Assembly: GCF_900129025.1 (NCBI RefSeq)
Contig: NZ_FQUM01000015.1
Coordinates: forward strand, 1 to 64,000
Reading direction: 5' to 3'
Length of the DNA: 64,000 bases
Source: Mariniphaga anaerophila
GTDB lineage: Bacteria; Bacteroidota; Bacteroidia; Bacteroidales; Prolixibacteraceae
In this document: in pieces, positions 43,294 through 53,360 of the stretch
Layout of the letters: each line of letters starts with the position of its first letter
Numbering within the stretch: position 1 is the stretch's first letter
Made by a program: the position numbers and the translations under genes
Notes under the pieces: generated by a model
Seen by the model: only the letters and a program-made list of their open reading frames with translations
Databases searched by the model: none
What the model was told of the DNA's origin: nothing

Positions 43294-44805
43294 ATGAAAA
43301 AAGAATCGAACAAAAGTGCTGTAACAAGGAGAGCTTTCCTTGGTACAACAGCTGCCGCAGCAGCAGGTTTGACTATTGTTCCGAGCCATGTAGTGGCTGG
43401 ATTGGGGCACAAAGCTCCAAGTGACAAACTCAACATTGTAGGCGTTGGTGTTGGAGGTATGGGTTATGCTAACCTGAAAAACCTCGAATCAGAAAATATC
43501 ATCGGTCTTTGTGATGTGGATTGGAAATACGTTGATAAAAACGGCGTTTTCGATCGTTTCCCAAAAGCTAAAAGGTACAAAGACTGGAGAAAAATGTACG
43601 ACGAAATGGGTAAAGATTTTGATGCAGTGGTCGTCGCAACCGCTGACCATACCCACGCCGTAATTGCATCTCACGCCATTACAATGGGAAAACACGTTTA
43701 CGTACAAAAACCATTGACACACTCGGTTTACGAATCTCGTCTATTAACCAAATTAGCTGCAAAATATAATGTAGCAACTTCAATGGGTAATCAGGGTTCT
43801 TCAGGCGAAGGTGTAAATTTGACTACAGAATGGCTTGCCAACGGAGAAATTGGCGAAGTAACCAAAGTAGAAGCATTTACTGACCGCCCAATTTGGCCCC
43901 AGGGTTTAAATACACCGGAAAGAGGCGACTGGGTTCCTGAAACTTTGGATTGGGATCTGTTTATCGGGCCTGCTAAAATGCGTCCGTTTAATCATATTTA
44001 CCACCCATGGAACTGGCGTGGCTGGTGGGATTACGGAACTGGCGCGCTCGGCGATATGGCTTGTCATATCCTTCATCCGGTTTTTGTTGGTCTTGAATTG
44101 CAATATCCGATTCAGGCACAGGGAAGTTCTTCATTATTACTTCAGGACTGTGCTCCTGTTTCAGAATCAGTGAAACTTACATTCCCTGCCCGTACTCCGA
44201 AACGTGCGTGGAAAGGAATGAAGAGAAAAGCTCAGCTTCCTCAGGTTGATGTTCACTGGTACGACGGTGGTATTAAATGGAATCTGCCCGAAGGATGGCC
44301 GGAAGGAAAGAATCCGAACGACAGAGGCGGTGGCGTTATTTTCCACGGAACAAAAGACAGCCTTGTTTGCGGTTGCTACGGTGTAAACCCATGGTTGCTT
44401 TCTGGTCGTGTTCCTGAAGCTCCGAAATTCCGTCGTAGAATCGAAACCAGCCACGAAATGGACTGGGTACGCGCATGTAAAGAAACTGCAGAAAACCGTG
44501 TTCCAACCGCTTCTGATTTTCAGGAAGCCGGACCATTCAACGAAATGGTTGTTATGGGCGTTTTGGCTGTTCGTTTGCAGTCGCTGAACAAACCGCTGGA
44601 TTGGGATGGCGAAAAAATGGCATTCACCAACTTAACTGATGATGAAAGCATTCGCACCGTTATTAAAGACGGTTTTGAAATCCACGATGGTCACCCAACT
44701 TTCAAAAAGACTTGGACTGACCCGGTTCCTGCTAAAGATTTTGCCGCTGAATTGATTAAGCATACTTACCGCAAACCATGGAGTTTGCCTGATATGCCTG
44801 CATAA
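43294..44805 (+). CDS. TAT-exported Gfo/Idh/MocA-family oxidoreductase (copy 1)
   Basis: A 503-residue protein with a twin-arginine signal (TRRAFLGTTAAAAAG, R12-R13), so it is folded with cofactor and exported. The Rossmann motif is GVGVGGMGYAN (about 49-59); the catalytic E-K-P motif reads QKP (K139). VPETLDWDLFIGPA and WRGWWDYGTGALGDMACH are family blocks of the C-terminal domain. Members oxidise or reduce sugars and polyols with tightly bound NAD(P). The next gene is a paralog; a terminator lies between them, so they are separately transcribed at least in part. Substrate unknown. Confidence 0.88.
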   Translation: MKKESNKSAVTRRAFLGTTAAAAAGLTIVPSHVVAGLGHKAPSDKLNIVGVGVGGMGYANLKNLESENIIGLCDVDWKYVDKNGVFDRFPKAKRYKDWRKMYDEMGKDFDAVVVATADHTHAVIASHAITMGKHVYVQKPLTHSVYESRLLTKLAAKYNVATSMGNQGSSGEGVNLTTEWLANGEIGEVTKVEAFTDRPIWPQGLNTPERGDWVPETLDWDLFIGPAKMRPFNHIYHPWNWRGWWDYGTGALGDMACHILHPVFVGLELQYPIQAQGSSSLLLQDCAPVSESVKLTFPARTPKRAWKGMKRKAQLPQVDVHWYDGGIKWNLPEGWPEGKNPNDRGGGVIFHGTKDSLVCGCYGVNPWLLSGRVPEAPKFRRRIETSHEMDWVRACKETAENRVPTASDFQEAGPFNEMVVMGVLAVRLQSLNKPLDWDGEKMAFTNLTDDESIRTVIKDGFEIHDGHPTFKKTWTDPVPAKDFAAELIKHTYRKPWSLPDMPA

Positions 44806-44827
44806 TCAAAATACAGATATAAAGGAA

Positions 44828-44859
44828 TGGGTGCTCTTTTGGAGTGCCCATTTTTTTTT
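44828..44859 (+). terminator. Terminator of Gfo/Idh copy 1
   Basis: TGGGTGCTC pairs with GAGTGCCCA (two G-T wobbles) around a TTTT-G loop and is followed by nine T residues. It starts 23 bases after the stop codon. Confidence 0.85.
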
Positions 44860-44985
44860 GCCGGATTTTACCGGTTCTCCTTTCAAAATCTGTTATTTTG
44901 TAATTGTTAACAAAAAGAGGAAAAAGGAACAATAATTTTTATCTATTTTGCATCGGACCGATTCCGAAAGTAATGTTTTAGAAAA

Positions 44986-46470
44986 ATGGACAAAAAAAAG
45001 AATACAGTTTCCCGACGGGCATTTATTGGAAGCACTGTTTCCGTTGCAGCCGGAATGACCATTCTGCCGTCTCACGTTGTAGCAGGACTGGGACACCAAT
45101 CACCCAGCGATAAATTGAATATTGCCGGGATTGGCGTTGGTGGTTATGGCTACGTAAATCTTCGTAATATGGAGACTGAAAACATTGTGGCGTTGTGCGA
45201 TGTGGATTGGAGTTACGCAGGCAACACGTTTAAACGGTGGCCTATGGCAAAGCAATACAAAGATTTCAGGGTAATGCTGGAAGAACAAAAAGATATTGAT
45301 GCTGTAGTTATTGCGACTCCCGATCATACTCATGCATTGGCTGCGGTATCGGCTATTCGTGAGGGGAAGCATGTTTTTGTCCAGCAGCCGCTTGCTCATT
45401 CTGTTTATGAATCGCGAATTTTGGCTGAAACAGCCGAACGATACGGAGTTGCCACGCAAATGGGTAACCAGGGGAATTCGGGAGAAGGAATACGGAAAAT
45501 TTGCGAATGGATTTGGGCGGGTACAATTGGCGAAATTACGCATGTTGACGCCTGGACCACCCGGCCTAACTGGCCGCAAAACAATACGCTGCCCAACCGG
45601 GGTAAACGAGTTCCGCGTGATTTGGATTGGGATTTATTTGTCGGTCCGGCATCATGGAGAGAATACAACCCGGCTTACCATCCGTTTATGTGGAGAAGTT
45701 TCTGGAATTTTGGCTCAGGTGCACTCGGCGACATGGGAGCTCATATTCTCGATCCTGTTTTTAAAGCGTTGTTGCTTCAGTATCCTGAATCGGTTGAGGC
45801 AAGCTCTTCTCAATTTAATACCGAATCGCTTCCTGATTCAGAATTTGTACGCTTCCATTTTCCGCGGCGCGACAATCTGCCCAAAGTTGCCATGCCCGAA
45901 GTTTCGGTGAATTGGTACGATGGTGGTTGGATGCCACCCCGGCCCGAGGAGTTGGCAGATGGAGAAATGATGGGCGATGACCATGGCGGTTGCATTTTTT
46001 ACGGAACCCGTGGAAAAATTATGTGTGGTGCTTTTGCAAAAGATCCGACACTGCTCCCAACCGGTGAAATGGATCATTTTCAGGAGCCGGCAAAATCAAT
46101 CCGTCGGATATTTAATCCGTTTGAGGGCGGCCATGAACAGGATTGGGTGCGGGCGTGTAAAGAACCCAAAGAAACCCGGTTGAAGGCTTCGTCGCATTTT
46201 GGATATGCCGGCCCGTTAAATGAGTTGATTATGTTGGGTGTGCTGGCAGTGCGGATGCAAGGCCTGAACCGAAAGTTGATTTGGGATGGCCCCAATATGC
46301 GATTTGCCAATATTGGTTCTTCCGATGTTATTCGAATTCTTTCCGAAAGCAATTTCGAAATTTCTCATGGTAAGCCCAGAACAAACAGTGAGTATGCTAC
46401 TCTCTCGGCTATCCAGACGGTTGAAGAATGGATACGACACAGTTACAGGCAAGGGTGGGAGCAGATATAA
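44986..46470 (+). CDS. TAT-exported Gfo/Idh/MocA-family protein (copy 2, E-K-P lysine lost)
   Basis: A 494-residue paralog of the preceding gene, with the same twin-arginine start (SRRAFIGSTVSVAAG), the same ILPSHVVAGLGH mature start, Rossmann GIGVGGYGYVN and the VPRDLDWDLFVGPA block. The E-K-P motif reads QQP: residue 134, the usual catalytic lysine, is glutamine (codon CAG at 45385-45387). The rest of the fold appears whole, with one clean frame. It could have an altered reaction, or be a non-catalytic partner of copy 1. Expression is probably separate from copy 1 because of the terminator. Confidence 0.88.
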   Translation: MDKKKNTVSRRAFIGSTVSVAAGMTILPSHVVAGLGHQSPSDKLNIAGIGVGGYGYVNLRNMETENIVALCDVDWSYAGNTFKRWPMAKQYKDFRVMLEEQKDIDAVVIATPDHTHALAAVSAIREGKHVFVQQPLAHSVYESRILAETAERYGVATQMGNQGNSGEGIRKICEWIWAGTIGEITHVDAWTTRPNWPQNNTLPNRGKRVPRDLDWDLFVGPASWREYNPAYHPFMWRSFWNFGSGALGDMGAHILDPVFKALLLQYPESVEASSSQFNTESLPDSEFVRFHFPRRDNLPKVAMPEVSVNWYDGGWMPPRPEELADGEMMGDDHGGCIFYGTRGKIMCGAFAKDPTLLPTGEMDHFQEPAKSIRRIFNPFEGGHEQDWVRACKEPKETRLKASSHFGYAGPLNELIMLGVLAVRMQGLNRKLIWDGPNMRFANIGSSDVIRILSESNFEISHGKPRTNSEYATLSAIQTVEEWIRHSYRQGWEQI

Positions 46471-46896
46471 ATAAAATTGGCGCGCTGAATTTGGGTGCAG
46501 GTCTTTTTTTCGTTTGATTCCCTTTTTACAGAATTTTTCCCGACTGGGCAATCTGCTTTTTCGATAGTCTGCTTCGTTGGCTATTTCGTGAATTATTGTA
46601 CCCGCCATCCGTCTTATTTAACGCGAAGGCTCGTTTCCTTATGCCTTGCGTGTAGTTACTTTTTCTTCAAAAAAAACTCGGTAACAAAGGGAAAGTGTAG
46701 AAAAAGCGCAATGGTCATTTCCAAAGTTCAAAGAAAGTATAAAATTGACAGTAGTAATTTCTGCTGCTAACCATTCGCCTGTCAGATTATTACAGTAAAA
46801 CAGCAGCTTTTAGTGCAGCTAATCGTCAGAAGTTATCAAACCGAAACGGGTTTTAAACGTTGAGTTTGGTAAGTTTTTACTTCAAAGAATAGGAAT
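46471..46896. other. Intergenic region upstream of cydAB, no gene seen
   Basis: 426 bases. A 91-codon open frame at 46495-46770 has low-complexity Phe/Ser-rich composition and no recognisable feature, so I do not call it a gene. No tRNA or strong terminator is seen. The promoter and any oxygen-responsive site for cydAB should lie in the right half, but I could not identify a clear box. Confidence 0.55.
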
Positions 46897-48204
46897 ATGG
46901 ACGAGTTTTTAGCTGCCCGCATGCAGATGGGCGTGTCGCTTGGATTTCACATTATTTTTGCCTGCATCGGCATGGTGATGCCGTGGTTTATGTTTGTTGC
47001 CGAATGGAAGTGGTTGCGCACGAAAAACCCTGTTTATCTCGATTTGGCCAAGGCCTGGTCTAAAGGAGTTGCTATTTTCTTTGCGGTAGGAGCAGTTTCC
47101 GGAACGGTTCTTTCGTTTGAGTTGGGAATGCTCTGGCCTACTTTCATGGAACACGCCGGACCCATTTTTGGGATGCCGTTTTCCTGGGAAGGAACGGCCT
47201 TCTTCCTTGAAGCAATTGCTCTTGGCCTTTTCCTCTACGGTTGGAAACGGCTAAACAAATGGGTGCATCTATACACGGGGCTGGTTGTGGGAATTGCCGG
47301 AGTGCTTTCCGGAATTTTTGTGGTTGCTGCCAACGCCTGGATGAATGCTCCCGCAGGATTCGACTGGGTAAATGGTCAGGCTGAAAATATTGACCCCGTA
47401 AAAGCGATGTTTAACAAAGCATGGTTTGCCCAGGCTCACCACATGACCATTGCAGCATTTTCGGCTACAGGGTTTGCCGTTGCCGGAGTGCACGCTATTC
47501 TTTACCTCAAAAACAGACTGGAGATTCATGCAAAGGCCATTACAATTGCACTGTCGTTTGCAGCAGTGGCCGCACTTTTGCAGCCGGTAAGCGGCGACCT
47601 TTCAGCAAAAAGTGTAGCTGAATTGCAACCGGCCAAACTGGCTGCTTTTGAGTCGCATTTTGAAACAACAACCAAAGCTCCACTCATTATTGGCGGCATT
47701 CCCGATGTGGAAAATAAGGACGTAAGATACGCGATTAAACTACCCGGTTTTCTGAGCTTCCTGGCGCATGGCGACTTTAATGCAGAGGTGAAAGGGCTGG
47801 AAGAGTTTCCCAGGGAAGAGTGGCCTCCTGTGCCGATTGTGCACTATTCGTTTCAGTTGATGGTTGCCATTGGAATGTTTCTGGCATTGCTGGGGGTAAT
47901 TTTTATTGTTGGCCGTTGGAAAAAGCAGCACTGGCTGGAGAAAAAATGGTGGCTAAGAATGCTTGTGGTTGCCACACCGCTTGGTTTTATTGCGGTGCAG
48001 GCCGGCTGGATTGTTACCGAAGTGGGCAGGCAACCCTGGATTATTTACGGTATTATGAAAACCGTAGATTCGCTTACTCCGATGCCCGGAATTCAATACA
48101 CTTTTTACACCATAACAACGGTTTACCTGCTTTTGAGTTTTATTATTATCTGGTTGCTGAGCCGACAGATTAAAGTGTTACAATCAAAATATTTGTCCAA
48201 ATGA
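46897..48204 (+). CDS. cydA: Cytochrome bd quinol oxidase subunit I
   Basis: A 435-residue CydA of the short Q-loop type. Haem ligands are visible: H18 in LGFHIIFAC (haem b595/d side), a His in QAHHMTIAAF (b558) and the Met in GRQPWIIYGIMKT. The quinol-site stretch GLEEFPREEWPPV is present (about 298-310). About nine membrane segments are seen. With CydB it oxidises quinol and reduces oxygen to water at very low oxygen, without pumping protons. The stop overlaps the cydB start by four bases (ATGA). Confidence 0.94.
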   Translation: MDEFLAARMQMGVSLGFHIIFACIGMVMPWFMFVAEWKWLRTKNPVYLDLAKAWSKGVAIFFAVGAVSGTVLSFELGMLWPTFMEHAGPIFGMPFSWEGTAFFLEAIALGLFLYGWKRLNKWVHLYTGLVVGIAGVLSGIFVVAANAWMNAPAGFDWVNGQAENIDPVKAMFNKAWFAQAHHMTIAAFSATGFAVAGVHAILYLKNRLEIHAKAITIALSFAAVAALLQPVSGDLSAKSVAELQPAKLAAFESHFETTTKAPLIIGGIPDVENKDVRYAIKLPGFLSFLAHGDFNAEVKGLEEFPREEWPPVPIVHYSFQLMVAIGMFLALLGVIFIVGRWKKQHWLEKKWWLRMLVVATPLGFIAVQAGWIVTEVGRQPWIIYGIMKTVDSLTPMPGIQYTFYTITTVYLLLSFIIIWLLSRQIKVLQSKYLSK

Positions 48205-49211
48205 CTGAAATGATTTTTGCGATACTCGCCATTTGTCTTCTGTTATATGTATTGTTGGGTGGTGCCGATTTTGGCGGCGGAATTCTCGAACTGCTTACCC
48301 GTGGAAAAGCATCCGGAATTGTTACCCGGGCAATTGCCCCGGTGTGGGAGGCGAATCACATGTGGCTTATTTTAGTGGTTGTTATTTTGTTTGTTGGTTT
48401 CCCTACGGTTTATACCACAGTGCTTACCGCGTTGCACATTCCGGTTTTGCTGGTGCTAATTGGAATTATTCTGCGTGGTTCGGCATTTACTTTCCGCCAC
48501 TACGATATTGATGAGGCCACTCCAAAAGCTGTTTATTCCAACATTTTCAGGTACTCCAGTCTCTTTACCACTTTCTTTCTGGGGGTAACTTTAGGAGGAA
48601 TTATTTTGGGCGAAATATCAGTGGATTACAGCAAAGGTTTTTTTGCGGTTTATATTCATCCGTGGTTAAACCTGTTTTCTTTCAGCCTGGGATTTTTTAT
48701 GGTCGTGCTGTTTGCTTTTCTTGCTAATATCTATACGGTTGGAGAAATTAAAGAAGAACCGCACATTACCCGGTTTACAAAGCTCGCAAAAACGTTAATA
48801 TTTGTGCTGGTGTTAAGCGGAGCACTGGTTTTTGCTGCGGCCGAAGTAAACGGGCATTCACTTTTTTATGAATTCTACCATTCTCCGGCAAGTATTGCCA
48901 GCGTTGTGCTTGCCTCAATAGCGCTGCCGTTTTTGTGGATAAATCTGAACCGGAACAACAAAACCCGTGTGCGTATTATTGGTGCTTTTCAAACTACCAT
49001 GATTATTACCGGCTGGTTTGCCATTCAATTTCCCGTTGTGGTTAAAATCAAAGACGGAGCTGATCTTACCGTTCAGAATTCAAGTGCTCCCGACGAAACG
49101 CAGCTTTACCTGCTGATAGCGCTTGTTGTTGGGGTGATTATTGTTTTTCCTGCAATGGGTTACCTGTACCGGACATTCAAATTTAATGATGAAGTTTCGA
49201 CCGGGAGCTAG
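48201..49211 (+). CDS. cydB: Cytochrome bd quinol oxidase subunit II
   Basis: A 336-residue CydB with about eight membrane segments. The N-terminal LLGGADFGGGILELLTRG (about 18-35) and APVWEANHMWLIL (about 45-58) are the diagnostic family blocks. It forms the dimer with CydA. The two genes share the ATGA junction. A cydX small-subunit gene was not seen. Its last bases overlap the convergent P-type ATPase stop by four bases. Confidence 0.93.
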   Translation: MTEMIFAILAICLLLYVLLGGADFGGGILELLTRGKASGIVTRAIAPVWEANHMWLILVVVILFVGFPTVYTTVLTALHIPVLLVLIGIILRGSAFTFRHYDIDEATPKAVYSNIFRYSSLFTTFFLGVTLGGIILGEISVDYSKGFFAVYIHPWLNLFSFSLGFFMVVLFAFLANIYTVGEIKEEPHITRFTKLAKTLIFVLVLSGALVFAAAEVNGHSLFYEFYHSPASIASVVLASIALPFLWINLNRNNKTRVRIIGAFQTTMIITGWFAIQFPVVVKIKDGADLTVQNSSAPDETQLYLLIALVVGVIIVFPAMGYLYRTFKFNDEVSTGS

Positions 49212-51961
49212 CTGATTTTTTTCTTTCGGTTTATCAGAAAATGGATCCATTTTTCGAACCAGATTACCGGGAAAATTGCAAATCCAAATAATGTAGCAAT
49301 CAGTACTTCTTTTGCACTGAGCGGAACTGTTTTGAAAATGCTGTGCATAAACGGGGCGTAAATGAAAACAACCTGTAGCGCAAGTACGATTCCAATTCCC
49401 AGAAAAACCAGCGGATTGCTGAAGAATCCGATTTTTAGCAGCGAATCGCGTAACGAACGGCAGTTAAGCATGTAAAAAATCTGGAACAGGATAACGAATG
49501 TTACTGCCATGGTTTGTGCTTTTGCCTGGGCAAATGCCGGGTCGAGTCCGTCTGTCAGGCTGTGGGCATAATGCAAATTAAATACGATAATGGTGCCTGC
49601 AGTCATAAACAGCGAAACAAAAACTACTCGGAATGTCACAAATTTGTTGAACAGCGGCGCGTCGGGTTTTCGGGGCGGGCGTTTCATTACATTCGGTTCT
49701 TTTACTTCGAACGCCAGCGGAAGCGCCAGTGCCACGGCTGCAACAAGGTTAATCCACAGCAACTGAGTTGGGAGCATCGGTAATAAAAGTTCTCCGGTTG
49801 CCAGGTTGAAGGGGAAAAACATGATTCCGTAAATCAGAATAAATGCAAGTCCTAAATTGGTTGGCAGCAGAAATGCAAGCGATTTTAGCAGGTTGTCGTA
49901 CACCCGGCGGCCTTCTTCTACGGCTGCACTAATGCTGGCAAAATTATCGTCGGCCAGCACAATGTCAGACGATTCTTTGGAAACAGAAGTTCCGGTAATT
50001 CCCATGGCTACGCCGATGTTCGATTGCTTAAGCGACGGTGCATCATTTACTCCGTCTCCGGTCATTGCAACAATCTGGTTGTTGGCCTGCAGCGCTTTTA
50101 CCAGCCTGAGTTTGTGTTCCGGTGCAACGCGCGCGAAAATGTTGGTGTGTTTAACAACTTCGGCCAGCGTTTCGTTAGACATTTTTACCAGTTCCATGCC
50201 GGTTATTGTTTTTCCTTCAGAAAGCCCTAAATCCATTCCGATTGACCGGGCAGTTGTCTGGTGGTCGCCGGTAATCATTTTTACAACAATCCCGGCATTG
50301 TGACATGCCTTTATCGCTTCAATTGCTTCTGTGCGCGGAGGATCAATCATCCCCAAAAGTCCCACAAACTGAAAACCGCCTTCGGTTTCATTCGGAGAAA
50401 GTTCCCGGTTTTCAGAGTGGTTTCGTGTTTTTTGAGCAACAGCCAAAACACGCATCCCTTTGGATCCCAGTCGTTCCATCTCAGCCAAAACAGTATCTTG
50501 TTCCAATGTTTCTCCGCTTAAATGTGTGGCGCAACGTTTTAAAATAACTTCAGGGGCGCCTTTTATTAGTATTCGCTGGGTTGTGTTCTCGTTTAGTGTG
50601 GCCATAAATTTCGATTCAGAATCGAACGGAATCACATCTTTTCTGGGATGATTATTCCGTAACAAATCCACATCCAAATGAGCTTTTGCTGCTGCCACTA
50701 CCAATGCAATTTCGGTGGGATCGCCGGTTACGCCAACACCATTGGTTTCAGCTTTGAAACTGGCGTCGCTGCATAGTGCGGCATCTTCAAGCAGCACCTT
50801 TATTTCTTTAGGTAAATCTTTTATTTCATTTCCGTTTTGTTGAAAAATTCCGTCAGTATTGTATCCGGCTCCGGTTACCTGAATGCTTTGGTTTTTTGTC
50901 CACAGTTGATTTACGGTCATCTCGTTGCGGGTGAGTGTTCCGGTTTTGTCTGAGCAAATAACGGTAGTACTGCCCAGCGTTTCTACAGCCGGGAGCTTGC
51001 GAATAATCGCTTTTCTCCGGGCCATCCGTTGTACTCCAATTGCGAGGGCAATTGTAACCACTGCCGGCAGCCCTTCAGGAATAGCGCCCACGGCAAGTGC
51101 AATGGCAAAAACAAGGCTGTCTTTTAAAACCATGTTTAACGCAATTCCCTGCCCGGTAGCACGAATAATTCCCACAACCATTATAACTGCGGTTATGGCC
51201 ACGATGCCAATGGTGAGGTATTTCCCTATTTCTCCCAGTTTTTGCGTGAGCGGCGTTTCCAGGTCGGTGGTTTCGTTTAGCATATTCGATATTTTGCCCA
51301 ACTCGGTATTCATGCCGGTAGATACAACAACGGCCTTTCCCGTTCCGGTGGCAACGAGTGTGCCGCTGTAAACCATACATTTTCTGTCTCCCAGAATAAC
51401 GTCCGCATCAACAGCATTTATCGATTTTTGTGAAGGAACCGATTCTCCGGTGAGAGCAGCTTCTTCCACGCTCAGATTTTTTTGCTGAATCAGTCGCATA
51501 TCGGCCGGAATCCGTTCTCCGGCTTCGAGTTCTACAATATCTCCCGGCACAATTTCCGCTACCGGAATCGATGCTTTTTGCCCGTCGCGGTGGACGGTTG
51601 CGTTTTCCGGAACCATTTCGCTTAACGCATCAATGGCTTTTCCGGCCTTAAATTCCTGAATGAATCCGATGATGGTGTTGATAACCACAACCGCCATAAC
51701 CACAGCACCGTCGGTTATTTTACCAAGAAGAACCGCAAGTGTGCTCGACCCGATTAAAACCCAGATGAGGGGGTTGTTAATTTGTCTCCACAGTACGATT
51801 AACGGGCCGTCGTTGCTTTTCTTTTTGATTTGGTTGGGACCGAATTTTTGGAGCCTTTTTTTTGCTTCATTTGTTGTTAAACCTTCCTCTGAACTTTCAA
51901 TCGACTTGATAACCTCATTGTAAGGTTCTGCGTGCCAGAGAGCACTATTTTTATTCCCCAT
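49208..51961 (-). CDS. Cation-transporting P-type ATPase, P2A (Ca2+-type)
   Basis: A 917-residue P-type ATPase. The phosphorylated aspartate is D338 in [14 protein letters not shown] (about 147-150), KGAPE, MTGDHQTT and [16 protein letters not shown] are all present. The intramembrane [12 protein letters not shown] motif in M4 and an N-terminal cation-ATPase domain point to the P2A Ca2+/PMR1-like group; Na+ or Mn2+ cannot be excluded. Ten membrane segments are expected. The open frame reaches 52000, but a TACCTTTG promoter box at 51981-51988 sits inside it, so translation must start downstream, at 51970 or, with a normal leader, 51961. Confidence 0.9.
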   Translation of the reverse strand: MGNKNSALWHAEPYNEVIKSIESSEEGLTTNEAKKRLQKFGPNQIKKKSNDGPLIVLWRQINNPLIWVLIGSSTLAVLLGKITDGAVVMAVVVINTIIGFIQEFKAGKAIDALSEMVPENATVHRDGQKASIPVAEIVPGDIVELEAGERIPADMRLIQQKNLSVEEAALTGESVPSQKSINAVDADVILGDRKCMVYSGTLVATGTGKAVVVSTGMNTELGKISNMLNETTDLETPLTQKLGEIGKYLTIGIVAITAVIMVVGIIRATGQGIALNMVLKDSLVFAIALAVGAIPEGLPAVVTIALAIGVQRMARRKAIIRKLPAVETLGSTTVICSDKTGTLTRNEMTVNQLWTKNQSIQVTGAGYNTDGIFQQNGNEIKDLPKEIKVLLEDAALCSDASFKAETNGVGVTGDPTEIALVVAAAKAHLDVDLLRNNHPRKDVIPFDSESKFMATLNENTTQRILIKGAPEVILKRCATHLSGETLEQDTVLAEMERLGSKGMRVLAVAQKTRNHSENRELSPNETEGGFQFVGLLGMIDPPRTEAIEAIKACHNAGIVVKMITGDHQTTARSIGMDLGLSEGKTITGMELVKMSNETLAEVVKHTNIFARVAPEHKLRLVKALQANNQIVAMTGDGVNDAPSLKQSNIGVAMGITGTSVSKESSDIVLADDNFASISAAVEEGRRVYDNLLKSLAFLLPTNLGLAFILIYGIMFFPFNLATGELLLPMLPTQLLWINLVAAVALALPLAFEVKEPNVMKRPPRKPDAPLFNKFVTFRVVFVSLFMTAGTIIVFNLHYAHSLTDGLDPAFAQAKAQTMAVTFVILFQIFYMLNCRSLRDSLLKIGFFSNPLVFLGIGIVLALQVVFIYAPFMHSIFKTVPLSAKEVLIATLFGFAIFPVIWFEKWIHFLINRKKKIS

Positions 51962-51980
51962 TTCTGCCATTTTAATGGTG

Positions 51981-51988
51981 CAAAGGTA
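51981..51988 (-). promoter_or_regulatory. -7 element of the P-type ATPase gene
   Basis: TACCTTTG on the minus strand matches TAnnTTTG exactly. Its position decides the gene start: transcription would begin near 51975, leaving about 14 bases to the ATG at 51961. No TTG was seen at the -33 distance. Confidence 0.5.
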
Positions 51989-52110
51989 GAAAAATCTCAA
52001 CGATTGTCTTTTCGTTTCCGGATGAACGAAACATTCATTTCAGATTCGAAAAGATTTTTTCGCAGCTTTTGAAAAAGAACCATTAAATTAGGCTGATTAA
52101 ATTGTTTAAT

Positions 52111-53028
52111 ATGAACTATTCCGAATCCCGAAGAAACCTTCTGAAAGCACTTTTTGTAGCGCCTGTCTTGCCTGCAGCCGGCTTTTTTCAATCCTTTGCG
52201 GAGGTTGAAAATAAGCAGGTCGGGTTTTCGCACAAGTTCAAACTCAGTTTGAATGTATATTCATTTAACAGCTTGTTGCGAGCCGGAAAAATAGATCTGT
52301 TTGATGTGTTGGATTTTTGTGCCGAACATAATTTCGATGCAATTGATCCTACAGGTTATTATTTCCCTGGATATCCACAGGTTCCCACAGACGACTATCT
52401 AAACAGGTTTAAACGGAAAGCCTTTTTGCTGGGGTTGGATATTAGCGGAACCGGAGTGCGGAATGATTTTGCAAATCCGGATTCTGCTGCGAGAAAAGCC
52501 GACGTGGAGATGATAAAAAAGTGGATTGAGGCTGCCGCCAGACTGGGGTCTCCCAATCTTCGCATTTTCTCTGGTACAAACCCTCACGAGGGATATTCGC
52601 GGGAGCAGGTTTTCGAATGGATGGCAAAAGATATCAGGGAATGTTGCGATTACGGGAAACAGTTTGGCGTGGTTGTGGCTTTGCAAAACCACAATGATTT
52701 TTTGAAAACCTCTGCCGATGTAGAGCGTATTTTTGAGATGGTAGATTCTGAATGGCTGGGATTGAATCTCGATATTGGCAGTTACCGGCAAACCGATCCC
52801 TATCAGGAAATAGCAAAGAATATTCAGTATGCAGTAACCTGGCAAATAAAGGAGAATGTGTGGATTGACGGAAAAGAAATCCCAACAGATTTTGTAAAAC
52901 TTTTTCGAACAATAAAGAGAGCCGGATACCGGGGATATTTGCCTTTGGAAACGCTGGGAGCCGGAGACCCTTTTGAGAAGATTCCTCGCCTGTTGGATAA
53001 TGTAAAAAATGCACTTCAAAATAGTTAA
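52111..53028 (+). CDS. Exported sugar phosphate isomerase/epimerase-like protein
   Basis: A 305-residue TIM-barrel protein of the AP_endonuc_2 family (xylose isomerase-like). The N-terminus ESRRNLLKALFVAPVLPAAG carries a twin arginine and a hydrophobic segment, so export by TAT is likely. The barrel (about 45-300) shows LNVYSFNSLL, FDAIDPTGYYFPGYP, VALQNHNDF, NLDIGSYR and WQIKENVWIDG, giving the Glu/Asp/His set of the family metal site. Substrate unknown, probably a keto-sugar or inositol derivative. ATG at 52111 is preferred to the TTG at 52102. The MazG-like gene begins eight bases after its stop. Confidence 0.82.
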   Translation: MNYSESRRNLLKALFVAPVLPAAGFFQSFAEVENKQVGFSHKFKLSLNVYSFNSLLRAGKIDLFDVLDFCAEHNFDAIDPTGYYFPGYPQVPTDDYLNRFKRKAFLLGLDISGTGVRNDFANPDSAARKADVEMIKKWIEAAARLGSPNLRIFSGTNPHEGYSREQVFEWMAKDIRECCDYGKQFGVVVALQNHNDFLKTSADVERIFEMVDSEWLGLNLDIGSYRQTDPYQEIAKNIQYAVTWQIKENVWIDGKEIPTDFVKLFRTIKRAGYRGYLPLETLGAGDPFEKIPRLLDNVKNALQNS

Positions 53029-53035
53029 TTTTAGT

Positions 53036-53359
53036 ATGCCCGAATTAAAAATAAACCCTGATTTGAAAGATTTTCAGGAGTATGTAAAAGAGTTGGAGAT
53101 TGAACGCGGATTTGCTCCGCAAACAATAATTGATAAGTGCCTTTTGATGGGAGAAGAAATGGGCGAATTGTTTAAGGCTGTAAGAAAATCGGAAGGGCTT
53201 TTGGTGGATGCTGCGTCTGATTTTTCTGAAATAGGCGATGAGCTGGCTGATATTTTTATTTACGTTTGCGCCATTGCCAATCGGAAAAATATTGATTTGG
53301 AGGCTGCATTTCGGGCAAAAGAGGAGAAGAATAAGAAACGAACCTGGAAAGCGATTTAG
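53036..53359 (+). CDS. MazG-like nucleotide pyrophosphohydrolase
   Basis: A 107-residue single MazG-like domain. The Mg2+-binding motifs are LMGEEMGELFKAVRK (E-E-x-x-E, about 38-52) and IGDELADIFIYVCAIANRK (E-x-x-D, about 67-85). Such all-alpha enzymes hydrolyse (d)NTPs or damaged nucleotides to monophosphates, acting as dimers. The open frame begins at 53009 inside the previous gene; ATG at 53036 is preferred. It lies one base before the dehydrogenase gene, so the three genes 52111-54368 look like one operon. Confidence 0.85.
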   Translation: MPELKINPDLKDFQEYVKELEIERGFAPQTIIDKCLLMGEEMGELFKAVRKSEGLLVDAASDFSEIGDELADIFIYVCAIANRKNIDLEAAFRAKEEKNKKRTWKAI

Positions 53360-53360
53360 C

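Noticed and set aside
44986-46470. Copy 2 of the Gfo/Idh pair as a decaying pseudogene
   Set aside because: The frame is unbroken over 494 codons, the TAT signal and all other family blocks are kept, and only the E-K-P motif is changed.
46495-46770. 91-codon open frame before cydA
   Set aside because: Low-complexity Phe/Ser-rich translation, no motif, no promoter or terminator, and it lies in a region that must hold the cydAB control sequences.
51962-52000. N-terminal extension of the P-type ATPase to 52000
   Set aside because: The extension contains the -7 promoter box TACCTTTG, so it cannot be translated from the gene's own transcript.
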